This document shows, piece after piece, positions 16,389 through 24,756 of a stretch of 64,000 nucleotides of DNA. The position numbers and the translations under genes were made by a program. Every line of letters starts with the position of its first letter. Positions within the stretch are counted from its first letter, which is position 1. The notes below the pieces were generated by a model that was not told the DNA's origin, ran no database searches, and saw only the letters and a list, made by a program, of their open reading frames with translations. This DNA is from CAYFPS01 sp964345075. GTDB lineage: Bacteria; CAIWAD01. The stretch is taken from assembly GCA_964345075.1 (NCBI GenBank), contig CAYFPS010000002.1, forward strand, positions 186,001 to 250,000, written 5' to 3'.

Positions 16389-17927
16389 CAACTTCCTTAC
16401 CGCATCAATAATCGTGCCGTCCCGGTATTCGATTACGGCAACGATCTCGTCGGTGGTCCTGGCAGTGGCCATGTGGCCGTCGGTCAATTGAAGCGCCTTC
16501 CGGTGCAGGTCTTCGATGGAGACAAGCGGCAGACCGCTCCCTTTCAGGCGATCCAGCAGATCCTGCCGGCGCGGATTGACGGCAACACCGTGATCGGTTA
16601 CCAGCACGTCAATGGTCTCGCCGGGCGCGGTAACGGTTGTAACACGGGGCACGACTACAGGATGGATCTTGCGCGTCAGCGGCGCGGTGATGATGGTGAT
16701 CTCGGCATCGGCAGCATCCGTGAATCCGCCAATCCCGTGCAGGAGCCAGCCATCGGAATGGGTGTTCACATTCACATTGAAATCGAAATCGATTTCCGTT
16801 GCGCCCAGCACGCTGGCCTTGACCCGCGGCGCAAAGCAGCCCTTCGTGTGATAGTTGTAAGACACGAAGGGGTTGGTGTTAATATGCCTGGGATCTTCGC
16901 GCAGACTCTTCACACCGGCCAGATCGAAACTCTGCCCGTCAAGGATAAACCTGACCAGCCCTTCCTTCAGCAGGTCAACCAGCAGCTGCGTGCTGCCGCC
17001 GCGCGCAAAGGCCGCCGTCACACCTTTCTCGCGCATGTAGTGGCCCATGAACTCGACAAACTTGAGGCTGACGCCGCCGGCTCCTGCCTGAAAACTGAAG
17101 TCGGGATCTTCCATCACGCCGGATTCGCGCACCACCTGCGCAGCCATCTCCGCAATCCGGATGCGATCGGGCTCTTCTGTAACACGAGTCGTGCCGCTGA
17201 TGATCTGCGCCGGATCACCGATCGCGTCCACCTGAACGACGCGATCCACATTTCCACCCTCAATCATCCAGGGAAAAACAGGAAAAGGCTCAAGGTTGTC
17301 GGTGATCACGGTGACCCAGTCCGCGTAAAGGCTGTCTGCCAGTGCAAAGCCCAGCGGTCCACATGCGCTGCGTCCGCGATCACCCGTGGCGTTGCCGTGT
17401 GAATCGGCTGTGGGAGCACTTATGAAGGCTGCATCGACATGCAGATCACCGTCCTGAATGGCCCGGTAGCGTCCACCATGACTGCGCAGGATGGCCGTCT
17501 TTGAAAAGCCGCCCAGCGTGCAGAGCTTGCCGACGGGCCCGTTCATCGAGCCCTCCACATGGCTGACCACACCGCTCTTGATGTGATCACAGAGCGGTTC
17601 GTGACACGGGAAAAGCGCACTGGGCGCAACGACAATGTCTTTTAGCCCTTTTCGTGCGATGATATCCAGCACCTGATTGAGCACGAAGTCGCCATTGCGC
17701 AGGTGATGGTGAAAACTGATCACGCTGCCATTCTTCAAGCCGGCATCCTCAACAGCCTGCTCTAGGCTGCCCAGCAGCTTGTTTTCATATCCGGCGCCAT
17801 TGCGAATCGGCGGGCCGACCTTGTTACCAGTGGGCGGTGTTTTGCCACACCCGGCAAAGGCCTTGACGCTTTTGCCGTTCACTTCATCAGGCACCAGACG
17901 TCCCAGTGCATTCTTCACCAGCTTCAT
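16380..17927 (-). CDS. citF: Citrate lyase alpha subunit (citrate CoA/ACP-transferase)
   Basis: A 515-residue protein, full length for CitF. Recognisable stretches are VISFHHHLRNGDFVLNQVL, VVAPSALFPCHEPL, GVVSHVEGSMNGPVG, GGRYRAIQDGDLHVDAAFISAP (CoA-transferase fold), FSFQAGAGGVSL and the C-terminal GETIDVLVTDHGVAVNPRR. CitF swaps acetyl for citrate on the acyl-carrier subunit CitD, and CitE then cleaves the citryl thioester. Neither citD, citE, citC nor citG is nearby, which is unusual because the genes are normally one operon. A citryl-CoA lyase-like gene lies 27 kb away at 44186. The gene is followed by the divergent dispersed repeat and lies downstream of rex. Confidence 0.9.
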   Translation of the reverse strand: MKLVKNALGRLVPDEVNGKSVKAFAGCGKTPPTGNKVGPPIRNGAGYENKLLGSLEQAVEDAGLKNGSVISFHHHLRNGDFVLNQVLDIIARKGLKDIVVAPSALFPCHEPLCDHIKSGVVSHVEGSMNGPVGKLCTLGGFSKTAILRSHGGRYRAIQDGDLHVDAAFISAPTADSHGNATGDRGRSACGPLGFALADSLYADWVTVITDNLEPFPVFPWMIEGGNVDRVVQVDAIGDPAQIISGTTRVTEEPDRIRIAEMAAQVVRESGVMEDPDFSFQAGAGGVSLKFVEFMGHYMREKGVTAAFARGGSTQLLVDLLKEGLVRFILDGQSFDLAGVKSLREDPRHINTNPFVSYNYHTKGCFAPRVKASVLGATEIDFDFNVNVNTHSDGWLLHGIGGFTDAADAEITIITAPLTRKIHPVVVPRVTTVTAPGETIDVLVTDHGVAVNPRRQDLLDRLKGSGLPLVSIEDLHRKALQLTDGHMATARTTDEIVAVIEYRDGTIIDAVRKLDI

Positions 17928-17994
17928 GGCTTCTCCTTGCGCTTGTCGCCCTGCAATATAGCATGGGCGACCGGCCCCCTGGATATTCGTGATA

Positions 17995-18019
17995 CAAAAA
18001 GGCCCCGACTAGCGGGGCC
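17995..18019 (-). terminator. Terminator after rex
   Basis: The stem GGCCCCG with CGGGGCC around a 5-base loop, then a T run on the minus strand (the A run at 17995-18000). A GTGATACA word (17989-17996) overlaps the T run. Confidence 0.8.
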
Positions 18020-18041
18020 CGTGTGTGACATGTTTTCTCTC

Positions 18042-18683
18042 TCAGACCAGTTCGCGGTTGAGCTTGTAACTGAGGTTCATGATGCCGACACTCAGGTTCT
18101 CGTTCTGCACCACGACACCTTCCGGCACCAGCACATTTTCCGGACTGAAATTCCAGATGGCCTTGACACCCGCATCAACCATCTGGTCACAGACTGTCTG
18201 CGCCATGTTGTGCGGTGTGCAGATGATGCCGATCTGAATGTCCTCGTTCTTGATCATGTCCTGCATCTCGTCCAGATCGCGAATGCGAATGTCGCGAATG
18301 CTCAGGCCGATCAGCTTGGGGTTCACATCAAAGATCCCCAGCAGCTGCAGATTATAGCGCTCGAAGCCGCTGTAGTTGGCAATGGCCTGGCCCAGATGTC
18401 CTGCGCCAGCCAGCACCATCGACTGCGGCTTGGTCAGTGCCAGAACTTCGCTGATTCGCTGAATCAGGAACTTCACGTTGTACTTCTTGCCCTGACGACC
18501 AAAGCCGCCCAGCGTGAAGAAATCCTGCCTGAGCTGCGTCGGCTTGATACCGATGATTCCAGCCATCTCCGAGGATGAAATCTCCTCCACGACGGCAGGC
18601 AGGGTGATTAAAAAATTCAGGTAGCGCGCGAAACGCAGTACCGTGAACTGAGGAATGTTCTTGAAAATGGCTTCTTCAGACAT
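18042..18683 (-). CDS. rex: Redox-sensing transcriptional repressor Rex
   Basis: A 213-residue Rex. The N-terminal winged helix ends in the diagnostic KPTQLRQDFFTLGGFGRQGKKYNV. The Rossmann domain that senses the NADH/NAD ratio starts at VLAGAGHLGQAIANY and is followed by GIFDVNPKLIGLSI. Start ATG 18683 was chosen over 18710 because GTGGAGAAACAG precedes it and the family starts near this point. Rex normally represses fermentation and respiratory genes. The long upstream gap contains a 7-2-7 palindrome at 18841 but no clear TTGTGAA-type Rex site that I could find. It is followed by its own terminator. Confidence 0.94.
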   Translation of the reverse strand: MSEEAIFKNIPQFTVLRFARYLNFLITLPAVVEEISSSEMAGIIGIKPTQLRQDFFTLGGFGRQGKKYNVKFLIQRISEVLALTKPQSMVLAGAGHLGQAIANYSGFERYNLQLLGIFDVNPKLIGLSIRDIRIRDLDEMQDMIKNEDIQIGIICTPHNMAQTVCDQMVDAGVKAIWNFSPENVLVPEGVVVQNENLSVGIMNLSYKLNRELV

Positions 18684-18839
18684 TCTGTTTCTCCACAAAA
18701 TCAGAACCATGACAGGATCAACTTGTTAGGATTTAAATATGTTGACCTGTCAAGGAACTCGCAAGCTTCTTTTGGAAGCCGCCAACTTTTCTTGGGCCTG
18801 AAGCTCAAAGGCAAAATGCGCCTGCTTTTACTTTCTCAA

Positions 18840-18857
18840 AGTGAGTCTGGACTCACT
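18840..18857. promoter_or_regulatory. Palindromic operator-like site upstream of rex
   Basis: The two 8-base arms are AGTGAGTC and GACTCACT around TG, a perfect inverted repeat. It lies about 160 bp before the rex start. A similar but degenerate sequence (GTGAGTCATACTTACTCGT) occurs at 34987-35005 in the DnaA-box region. The binding protein is unknown. Confidence 0.45.
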
Positions 18858-18993
18858 CGTCCATAGAATTAACAAAAAAGTGTTGATATTCCTACACCTT
18901 TTTGGACGGTTCACTTTTACACCCAAACAGGCAATCAACTTCCCTGAGGCCGCTCCAGAGTAATGTTCAGCACCGTATTTGATTCGGGTTCAT

Positions 18994-19025
18994 AAAAAAC
19001 GGCCCGCCATTTCTGGACAGGGCCG
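18994..19025 (-). terminator. Terminator after glyS
   Basis: Minus-strand stem CGGCCC and GGGCCG with a 14-base loop and six T residues. It ends the long operon from 26844 to 19064. Confidence 0.65.
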
Positions 19026-19063
19026 TGATTTTCTGGTCATATTACTGGACAACACCTGGACAA

Positions 19064-20374
19064 TCAGCCTTCCAACTTGTCGAAAAGCCAGTTTTTCAGC
19101 TGATCCATTTTGACGCGCTCCTGCTGACAGGTATCACGGTGACGGACCGTTACCGTTCCATCTTCCTTGGTGTCATAATCAAGCGTGATACAGTAGGGCG
19201 TGCCCACTTCATCCATGCGGCGATAGCGACGGCCAATCGCGCCGGACTGATCGTAGAAGCCATTCCAGCGGCCACTCAGATCCTTGTGCAGCTCCTTTGC
19301 CATGTCGGCAATGCCGTCCTTCTTCACCAGCGGCAACACAGCATACTTGATGGGAGCCACCTTTTCCGGAAAGCGCATCAGGACACGCGCCTCGCCATCC
19401 ACCTCGTCCTCGTGATACGCGTCGCACAGGAACATCAGCAGCGTGCGGTTGAGGCCCGACGAGCACTCAACGATGTAGGGCAGAAAGCGCTCACCCTTGC
19501 CCGAGTCGATGTACTCCATCTTCTTGCCGGAAAGCTGCTGGTGGGCGGTCAGGTCGAAATCCGTGCGATTGTGAATGCCTTCAATCTCCTGCCAGCCAAA
19601 GGGGAACTGGAACTCGATATCCCAGGCGTCCTTGGCGTAGTGCGCCAGCTCGCCTTCGCCGTGCTGATGAAAGCGCAGGTTCTCCTCACGAATACCCATT
19701 CGCTTGTAGTACTCCATGCGGCTCTCTTTCCAGTAGTTCATGTACTGGTCGTCGTCGCCCGGCTTGACGAAGAACTGCATCTCCATCTGCTCGAATTCGC
19801 AGGTGCGGAAAATGAAGTTGCCCGGCTTGATCTCATTTCGAAAGGCCTTGCCGACCTGGGCGATGCCAAAAGGCACCTGAAGGCGGGAAGCATTTTGCAC
19901 CAGCAAATAGTCCACATAAATGCCCTGCGCCGTCTCGGGGCGAATGTAGATCTGACTGGCCGTGTCCTGCAGCGGGCCAATGTGCGTTTTGAACATCAGG
20001 TTGAATTCACGCGGCTCAGTCAGCGCGCCGCCACAATTGGGGCAGGGCTTGCTGGCGTCGATCTGGTCAGCACGGAAGCGGCCGCGGCATTCCTTGCAGT
20101 CCACCAGCGGGTCGACGAATCCATCAACATGGCCGGAAGCCTTCCAGACTTCGGGACGCATCAGGATCGAGGCATCCAGACCGACGATGTTGTCATGGCG
20201 ACGGGTCATTTCGCGCCACCAGGCCTGATGCAGATTGTTCTTCAGTTCAACTCCCAGCGGTCCGTAATCCCAGCAGCTGCCCAGTCCACCGTAAATCTCA
20301 CTGCTCTGAAAAACGAAACCCCTGCGCTTGCAGAGACCAACCAGCTTGTCCATCGTGTCCGGCGCTTTGGCCAT
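19064..20374 (-). CDS. glyS: Glycyl-tRNA synthetase, dimeric class II type
   Basis: A 436-residue enzyme that charges tRNA-Gly with glycine, of the single-chain alpha2 type found in eukaryotes, archaea and many bacteria, not the GlyQ/GlyS tetramer of Escherichia coli. It starts DKLVGLCKRRGFVFQSSEIYGGLGSCWDYGPLGVELKNN. A zinc ribbon is visible (CKEC and CPNC), motif 2 surrounds FRNEIKPGNFIFRTCEFEQME, and motif 3 is GLNRTLLMFLCDAYHED. It lies 11 bp downstream of recO and is the last gene before a terminator. One GTGATACA word (19185) and two near-misses (19129, 19411) lie within it. Confidence 0.96.
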   Translation of the reverse strand: MAKAPDTMDKLVGLCKRRGFVFQSSEIYGGLGSCWDYGPLGVELKNNLHQAWWREMTRRHDNIVGLDASILMRPEVWKASGHVDGFVDPLVDCKECRGRFRADQIDASKPCPNCGGALTEPREFNLMFKTHIGPLQDTASQIYIRPETAQGIYVDYLLVQNASRLQVPFGIAQVGKAFRNEIKPGNFIFRTCEFEQMEMQFFVKPGDDDQYMNYWKESRMEYYKRMGIREENLRFHQHGEGELAHYAKDAWDIEFQFPFGWQEIEGIHNRTDFDLTAHQQLSGKKMEYIDSGKGERFLPYIVECSSGLNRTLLMFLCDAYHEDEVDGEARVLMRFPEKVAPIKYAVLPLVKKDGIADMAKELHKDLSGRWNGFYDQSGAIGRRYRRMDEVGTPYCITLDYDTKEDGTVTVRHRDTCQQERVKMDQLKNWLFDKLEG

Positions 20375-20385
20375 GATTCACCTCG

Positions 20386-21162
20386 TTATTCATCCTTGAG
20401 GCCGTCTGCTTCCTTCAGGGAAAGCAGGTCGGCGTTTGCATTGACATGTTCGCGAAAGAGGCCACCCAGCAGGTGACCCAGTGCTCGCCGGGTGCTCGCT
20501 GTGATCTCACGCGCGGCCACATCTTCCAGCGCAGCACGGTTGAGAAATCGTAACACACGAATCAGCGCAGGCGTCATCTCGTCGGATCCGGCTTTTGAAG
20601 GGCAGTCAGGGCAAAGCAATTGTCCCTGCGCGTGATCCAGACGAGATCCCGGCTTCTGCCAGAACCCGGCGACTTCCTGCCCGCAATGAGCACATTCATT
20701 CAAGCTGAGTCCGTAGCCCGATTCGCTCAGCAGGCAAAGAAGAAACCAATATATCAGGTTCAGCGGGCGGGGACAATCTGAACGCGCCCCCAGCTCCAGA
20801 ACACGACGGGCAGCATGGAAGAGACTGGCCTCAGGCTGGCCATCCAGCAGGCTGCGCTCGAGACACTCGATCACTGCGCTGCGGCAAAGCATGGCCGTGT
20901 AGCGTTCGCGCGCGCCGCTGAAGGCATCAAGCAGATCCGCATCCTTGAGGAGTTGCAGATCTCGGCCTTCCTTTTCCAGAACCTGCAGCTCCAGCAGATG
21001 CCCGATTTGCAGGAGTGGTGCAAGCTTGCTCCCTTTCCGTCTAAGCCCACGGGCCATCAGGGCCATGCGTCCACGTTCCAGCGTGAACACATGTAACACG
21101 GCACTGGTCTCGGAGTAGGGGATGGCGCGAAGAAGCAGCGCCGTAACACGCAGCTCCTGCAT
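20386..21162 (-). CDS. recO: DNA repair protein RecO
   Basis: RecO loads RecA on SSB-coated DNA in the RecFOR pathway. The 258-residue protein has the N-terminal OB domain (VTALLLRAIPYSETSAVLHVFTLERGRMALMARGLRRKGS), the helical domain, and a zinc site with CAHC and CPDC in the middle (NECAHCGQEVAGFW, LLCPDCPSK). It starts 3 bp after mgtE and ends 11 bp before glyS. A TGTAACAC word lies at 21092, with two near-misses (CGTAACAC) at 20549 and 21142. Confidence 0.92.
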   Translation of the reverse strand: MQELRVTALLLRAIPYSETSAVLHVFTLERGRMALMARGLRRKGSKLAPLLQIGHLLELQVLEKEGRDLQLLKDADLLDAFSGARERYTAMLCRSAVIECLERSLLDGQPEASLFHAARRVLELGARSDCPRPLNLIYWFLLCLLSESGYGLSLNECAHCGQEVAGFWQKPGSRLDHAQGQLLCPDCPSKAGSDEMTPALIRVLRFLNRAALEDVAAREITASTRRALGHLLGGLFREHVNANADLLSLKEADGLKDE

Positions 21163-21165
21163 GAA

Positions 21166-22515
21166 TCACACCAGGAAATAGCTGATCAGCAGCAGGTAGA
21201 CCGACAGTCCAAGAATGTCGTTGGTAGTTGTAATGAAAGGCCCGGTAGCCAACGCGGGATCGATCCCCCATTTTTTCAGCATCAGGGGAACCATCGCGCC
21301 GACAATGGAAGCCTGCAGAATCACGGCACTCAGGCTGACGGCAATCACGGAAGCCGTGCGCGGATCGCCCATCCAGATCCAGATGACACCCAGCAGAATC
21401 AGGCTGCAGACAAGACCAACCATCAGGCTGACCCGTGTCTCACGAAAGAGGCGCGACCAGGTATCGGTCAGGTCCAGTTCACCGGTGGCCAGACCGCGTA
21501 CGACAATCGTGGAACTCTGGATTCCCACATTTCCGCCCATGCCCATGATCACGGGAACAAAAAAACTGGCCTGGAGGGCGATCTTCAAGTCACCCTCGAA
21601 AACGCTCATCACTGCGGCACTGAAGAGTCCGCCGGCCAGGCCCACCAGCAGCCAGGGAAGTCGCTCACGAACGATCACGAAAGAAGATTGCTCAAGCACT
21701 TCTTCATCCGTACCGGCCATGTGGGCAATGTCTTCCTCAGCCTCTTCCATGGCGATGTCGTATACATCGTCCATTGTAACACGGCCAAGCAGGCGACCGG
21801 CATCATCCACGACCGGAATCGAGGCCAGATCGTATTTGCGGGCGATCGAGGCCAGTTCTTCCTGATCGGTCATGGCTTCGACCGAGATCACATCCTCATC
21901 AAGGATGTCCCGCACCTTCTGTCCACGCCTGGCCAGCAGCAAGTCCTGCATGCTGACCATGCCCTTCAGGTGACCGTGCTCGTCCACCACGTAAAGGGCG
22001 TAGATGTCTTCGATTTCGCGCTCTTCCACCACGCGGCGCACTTCGTGGATGGCTTCATCCAGCGACATTTCCGGGGCGACGGCCACAACTTCGCTGGCCA
22101 TGACACCACCGGCTGTGTCGTCGGGATACTCGAGCAGCTGCTCGATTTCCTCGCGCAGCTCGCTGTCAAGACCGGCCAGCAGACCTTCTGCCCGCTCTTC
22201 GTCCAGCTCCTGAAGGTCCTGCACCACGTCTACAGCATCGTCAGATTCCATTTCCTCCAGCATGGGAGCCAGATCCTCATGCGGCAGGTTTTCCAGAATC
22301 TTGTCGCGCAGACTTTCATTCAGCTCGGGTAGAATCTCAGCCTGCTTCTCGGCTTCCATGCTGGTGAATAGCGCCAAGCCCGCAGCAGGATCCACGCGAT
22401 GCATCAGATCCGCAAGATCCGCCGGGTGTGTATCACGGAAAAATGCCTGAAGCTCGCCGGAATCTTCCGGAAGCATGTCCACGCTAATGCGCTGATCAGG
22501 ATTCGCCATGGTCAC
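21166..22515 (-). CDS. mgtE: Magnesium transporter MgtE
   Basis: A 449-residue Mg2+ channel. The cytoplasmic N-domain (about 1-125, with FRDTHPADLADLMHRVDP and LEYPDDTAGGVMASEVV) is followed by two CBS domains (about 130-250), the plug helix, and five membrane segments (from about residue 285) containing FFVPVIMGMGGNVGIQSSTIVVRGLATGE, a conserved MgtE stretch. Cytosolic Mg2+ closes the channel through the N and CBS domains. Its start overlaps the rsmA stop by 20 bp. TGTATCAC (22429) and TGTAACAC (21775) are both present. Confidence 0.95.
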   Translation of the reverse strand: MTMANPDQRISVDMLPEDSGELQAFFRDTHPADLADLMHRVDPAAGLALFTSMEAEKQAEILPELNESLRDKILENLPHEDLAPMLEEMESDDAVDVVQDLQELDEERAEGLLAGLDSELREEIEQLLEYPDDTAGGVMASEVVAVAPEMSLDEAIHEVRRVVEEREIEDIYALYVVDEHGHLKGMVSMQDLLLARRGQKVRDILDEDVISVEAMTDQEELASIARKYDLASIPVVDDAGRLLGRVTMDDVYDIAMEEAEEDIAHMAGTDEEVLEQSSFVIVRERLPWLLVGLAGGLFSAAVMSVFEGDLKIALQASFFVPVIMGMGGNVGIQSSTIVVRGLATGELDLTDTWSRLFRETRVSLMVGLVCSLILLGVIWIWMGDPRTASVIAVSLSAVILQASIVGAMVPLMLKKWGIDPALATGPFITTTNDILGLSVYLLLISYFLV

Positions 22516-23368
22516 TCTCCCCAGTGCTTGGCGGCTGATGATCGGCCAATAGATTGGCCATGGTCACAAAATCTTCGGGGCTTATGGAATCAGGCCGTTT
22601 GTCCAGCCAGGGTTCAAGGCCATCAACCGTGGACAAATCCGGAATGCCCGGCAGATCACGCAGTGAGCGCCTGAGCATTTTGCGCCGCTGGTTGAAACTT
22701 CCTCTGACCAGTCGCCGGAAGGTATCCCAGTCCTTAAGTGGATAGCGCGGACGATCCAGCGGGCTAAGTTGAAGAATGGTACTCATGACCTTGGGCCGCG
22801 GGAAAAAGGCGGCTGGCGGCACATCCAGCAAAGCACGGCCATTGCAGAGCTGGTGTACGAAAACAGAAAGAATGCCGTAATCGCTCTCCCCCGGACCGGA
22901 GAGGATCCGCTGTGCAACTTCTTTCTGGATCATGATGGTGAAATCCGTGATACAAGCGCCCAGTGCGGCATCTTCGTGATACCTGCGAACTTCATCCAGC
23001 ACGCGAAAGAGGATCGCGCTGGTCACGTGGTAAGGCAGGTTGCCCACGATGCGCAGGCGGCCGCCCTTGAAACGCTGGTTAAGATCAAACTTCAGGAAGT
23101 CCGCGTGGACAAGCTCCAGCCGGCTTTCCGCCTGAAAGCGCTCACCCAGATGCTCGACCATGCGCCCATCGATCTCAACGGCCACAACCTTGCCGGCCGC
23201 AGGAAGCAGCTGCTCGGTCAGCACGCCCTTGCCGGGCCCGATTTCCAGCACTGTATCATCAGCGCCGGGAGCGATCACCTGCACGATCCGCTGAATCCAC
23301 CAGGGATCGCTCAGGAAATTCTGCCCCAGCGATTTCTTGGGTGCAAGACTCTTGTAACTCTTGGCCAT
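22496..23368 (-). CDS. rsmA: 16S rRNA dimethyladenosine transferase (A1518/A1519)
   Basis: RsmA (KsgA) dimethylates two adjacent adenines near the 3' end of 16S rRNA late in 30S assembly. The 290-residue protein shows the N-terminal PKKSLGQNFLSDPWWIQRIV, SAM-binding VLEIGPGKGVLTEQLL, catalytic NLPYHVTSAILFRVL, and the C-terminal PPAAFFPRPKVMSTILQL and NQRRKMLRRSL. It overlaps the TatD/radical-SAM gene by one base. The C-terminus (about 15 residues beyond the family end) is read across the start of mgtE. Confidence 0.95.
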   Translation of the reverse strand: MAKSYKSLAPKKSLGQNFLSDPWWIQRIVQVIAPGADDTVLEIGPGKGVLTEQLLPAAGKVVAVEIDGRMVEHLGERFQAESRLELVHADFLKFDLNQRFKGGRLRIVGNLPYHVTSAILFRVLDEVRRYHEDAALGACITDFTIMIQKEVAQRILSGPGESDYGILSVFVHQLCNGRALLDVPPAAFFPRPKVMSTILQLSPLDRPRYPLKDWDTFRRLVRGSFNQRRKMLRRSLRDLPGIPDLSTVDGLEPWLDKRPDSISPEDFVTMANLLADHQPPSTGESDHGES

Positions 23369-24756
23369 CAGCCCGTCTCATCCAGAATGCGTACTCGAAG
23401 GTTGACACCGTACTCTTCAGCCAGCCTGCGGCAGGCTTCCACATCAAGTTTGCCATCGTCCACAACCGTGAAGACCACTTCCGGCACGAAAGCTGTTGCA
23501 TCACGGCTGAACTCAAGCAGGGACTGAAAGGTCTTTTCGCCCCAGGCAGGTTTGACGATTTGATTGTATTCAAGGGCCGTGGGCGCGTTCAGTGATACAC
23601 TGACGGTATCCACCAGACCCTCAAGTTCCGGCGCTGTTCGCCGGCGATTCCACAGGTCGGCATGTCCATTGGTGTTGATGCGGACCCTGCCCCCTTGACG
23701 CTTGACTTCTCGCGCCACTTCCAGCAGGACATCGAGCCTCATCATCGGCTCGCCATAACCGCAAAAGACGATCTCCTTCCAGGCGGCAACACCACCGTGC
23801 TCATCGATCGAGGCAAGGCACTCGGCAGCCGTCGGCTCCTGCTCACGGCGCATCGCCAGGTTGTGACCCTTGACCACCGGCCTGCTCAGGCGCGTGCAGA
23901 AAACACAATCAGCCGTGCAGCGATTGGTCAGATTCACATAAAGGCTGTCGCGGATGGGATAAGCGATCACACGCTCCTCGGCCAGCCCCAGCCCGAAGAG
24001 CTCGCGGGCATTGCGGGTTGTGATACGCGCGACATCTTCAACTCGCAGGCCTTTCACACGGGCGATCGCTTCGCCTGCCTCAATCACATGCAGGGATTCA
24101 TTTCGCTTGCCACGAATCTTCTGTGGCGGAAGGAAGGGAGCGTCGGTCTCCACCAGCATCTGCTCCACCTGCAGCGCCTCGATAACATCGTGGCTGTTGC
24201 GCTTGGGATAGGTCACAAAGCAGGGAAAGCCCACCAGAAAGCCCATGGCCTTCAGGCGCCCGGCCGCTTCCACACCATAGGAGAAGCAATGCATCACGCC
24301 GCCAACGTCGGCAGCGCCTTCTTCCTCCATGATGCGCAGCGTGTCTTCCTCTGCGGCGCGGCTGTGTATCACAAGCGGCAATCCCCGGCGGCGTGCCAGT
24401 GCAATCATTCGGCGGAATGCGTGAATCTGCACCTCGCGCGGGGCATAGTCCCGAAACCAGTCCAGACCCACTTCGCCAATGGCCACAACCCGCTCTTCCA
24501 TGGAACGCTCTTCGATCCATGCCTCGAGTTCCTCGCTCCAATCGGCGGAGTCGTGGGGATGCAGGCCAACAGCGAAGTGCACGTCCGGTTCATCACGAAA
24601 AATCCGCATGCCCCGTTCGATGGTTTCCCGGTTGTAGCCAATCTGAATGATGGCCTCAAGCCCACCGGCGCGGGCGCGTTCAAGCACCTCGCGGCGATCC
24701 TCGTCAAAATCCGCTCCGTCCAGATGGGCGTGGGAATCGATCCACACAGGCGCCAT
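23368..24756 (-). CDS. TatD-family hydrolase fused to radical-SAM domain
   Basis: A 462-residue fusion. Residues about 1-258 are a TatD-type metal-dependent nuclease: WIDSHAHLDGADFDEDR, AIGEVGLDWF, LVIHSRAAEEDTL, MHCFSYG and ETDAPFLPPQ carry the metal ligands. Residues about 265-462 are a radical-SAM domain, with YVNLTNRCTADCVFC supplying the CX3CX2C cluster, then FCGYGEPMMRLDVL (GGEP-type SAM contact) and GRVRINTNGHADL. Stand-alone radical-SAM proteins encoded beside TatD are a known family; here the two are one chain. The product chemistry is unknown. The start overlaps radC by 53 bp; ATG 24756 puts the essential DSHAHL at residues 6-11, as in other TatD proteins. Confidence 0.88.
   Translation of the reverse strand: MAPVWIDSHAHLDGADFDEDRREVLERARAGGLEAIIQIGYNRETIERGMRIFRDEPDVHFAVGLHPHDSADWSEELEAWIEERSMEERVVAIGEVGLDWFRDYAPREVQIHAFRRMIALARRRGLPLVIHSRAAEEDTLRIMEEEGAADVGGVMHCFSYGVEAAGRLKAMGFLVGFPCFVTYPKRNSHDVIEALQVEQMLVETDAPFLPPQKIRGKRNESLHVIEAGEAIARVKGLRVEDVARITTRNARELFGLGLAEERVIAYPIRDSLYVNLTNRCTADCVFCTRLSRPVVKGHNLAMRREQEPTAAECLASIDEHGGVAAWKEIVFCGYGEPMMRLDVLLEVAREVKRQGGRVRINTNGHADLWNRRRTAPELEGLVDTVSVSLNAPTALEYNQIVKPAWGEKTFQSLLEFSRDATAFVPEVVFTVVDDGKLDVEACRRLAEEYGVNLRVRILDETG

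Larger units (their letters stand above)
18684..19063. other. 380-bp AT-rich intergenic region upstream of rex
   Basis: There is no gene. It contains the glyS terminator (18994-19025), the palindrome at 18840-18857, the imperfect inverted repeat TTAACA/TGTTGA at about 18868-18885 and AT-rich DNA that probably holds the rex promoter. On the minus strand TTGACA (18748-18753) could be a -35 element, but no good -10 follows. Confidence 0.5.

Noticed and set aside
19025..20476. A 483-codon open frame on the plus strand opposite glyS
   Set aside because: It lies opposite the clear glycyl-tRNA synthetase gene and its product has no family pattern. Long antiphase frames are common in GC-rich genes.
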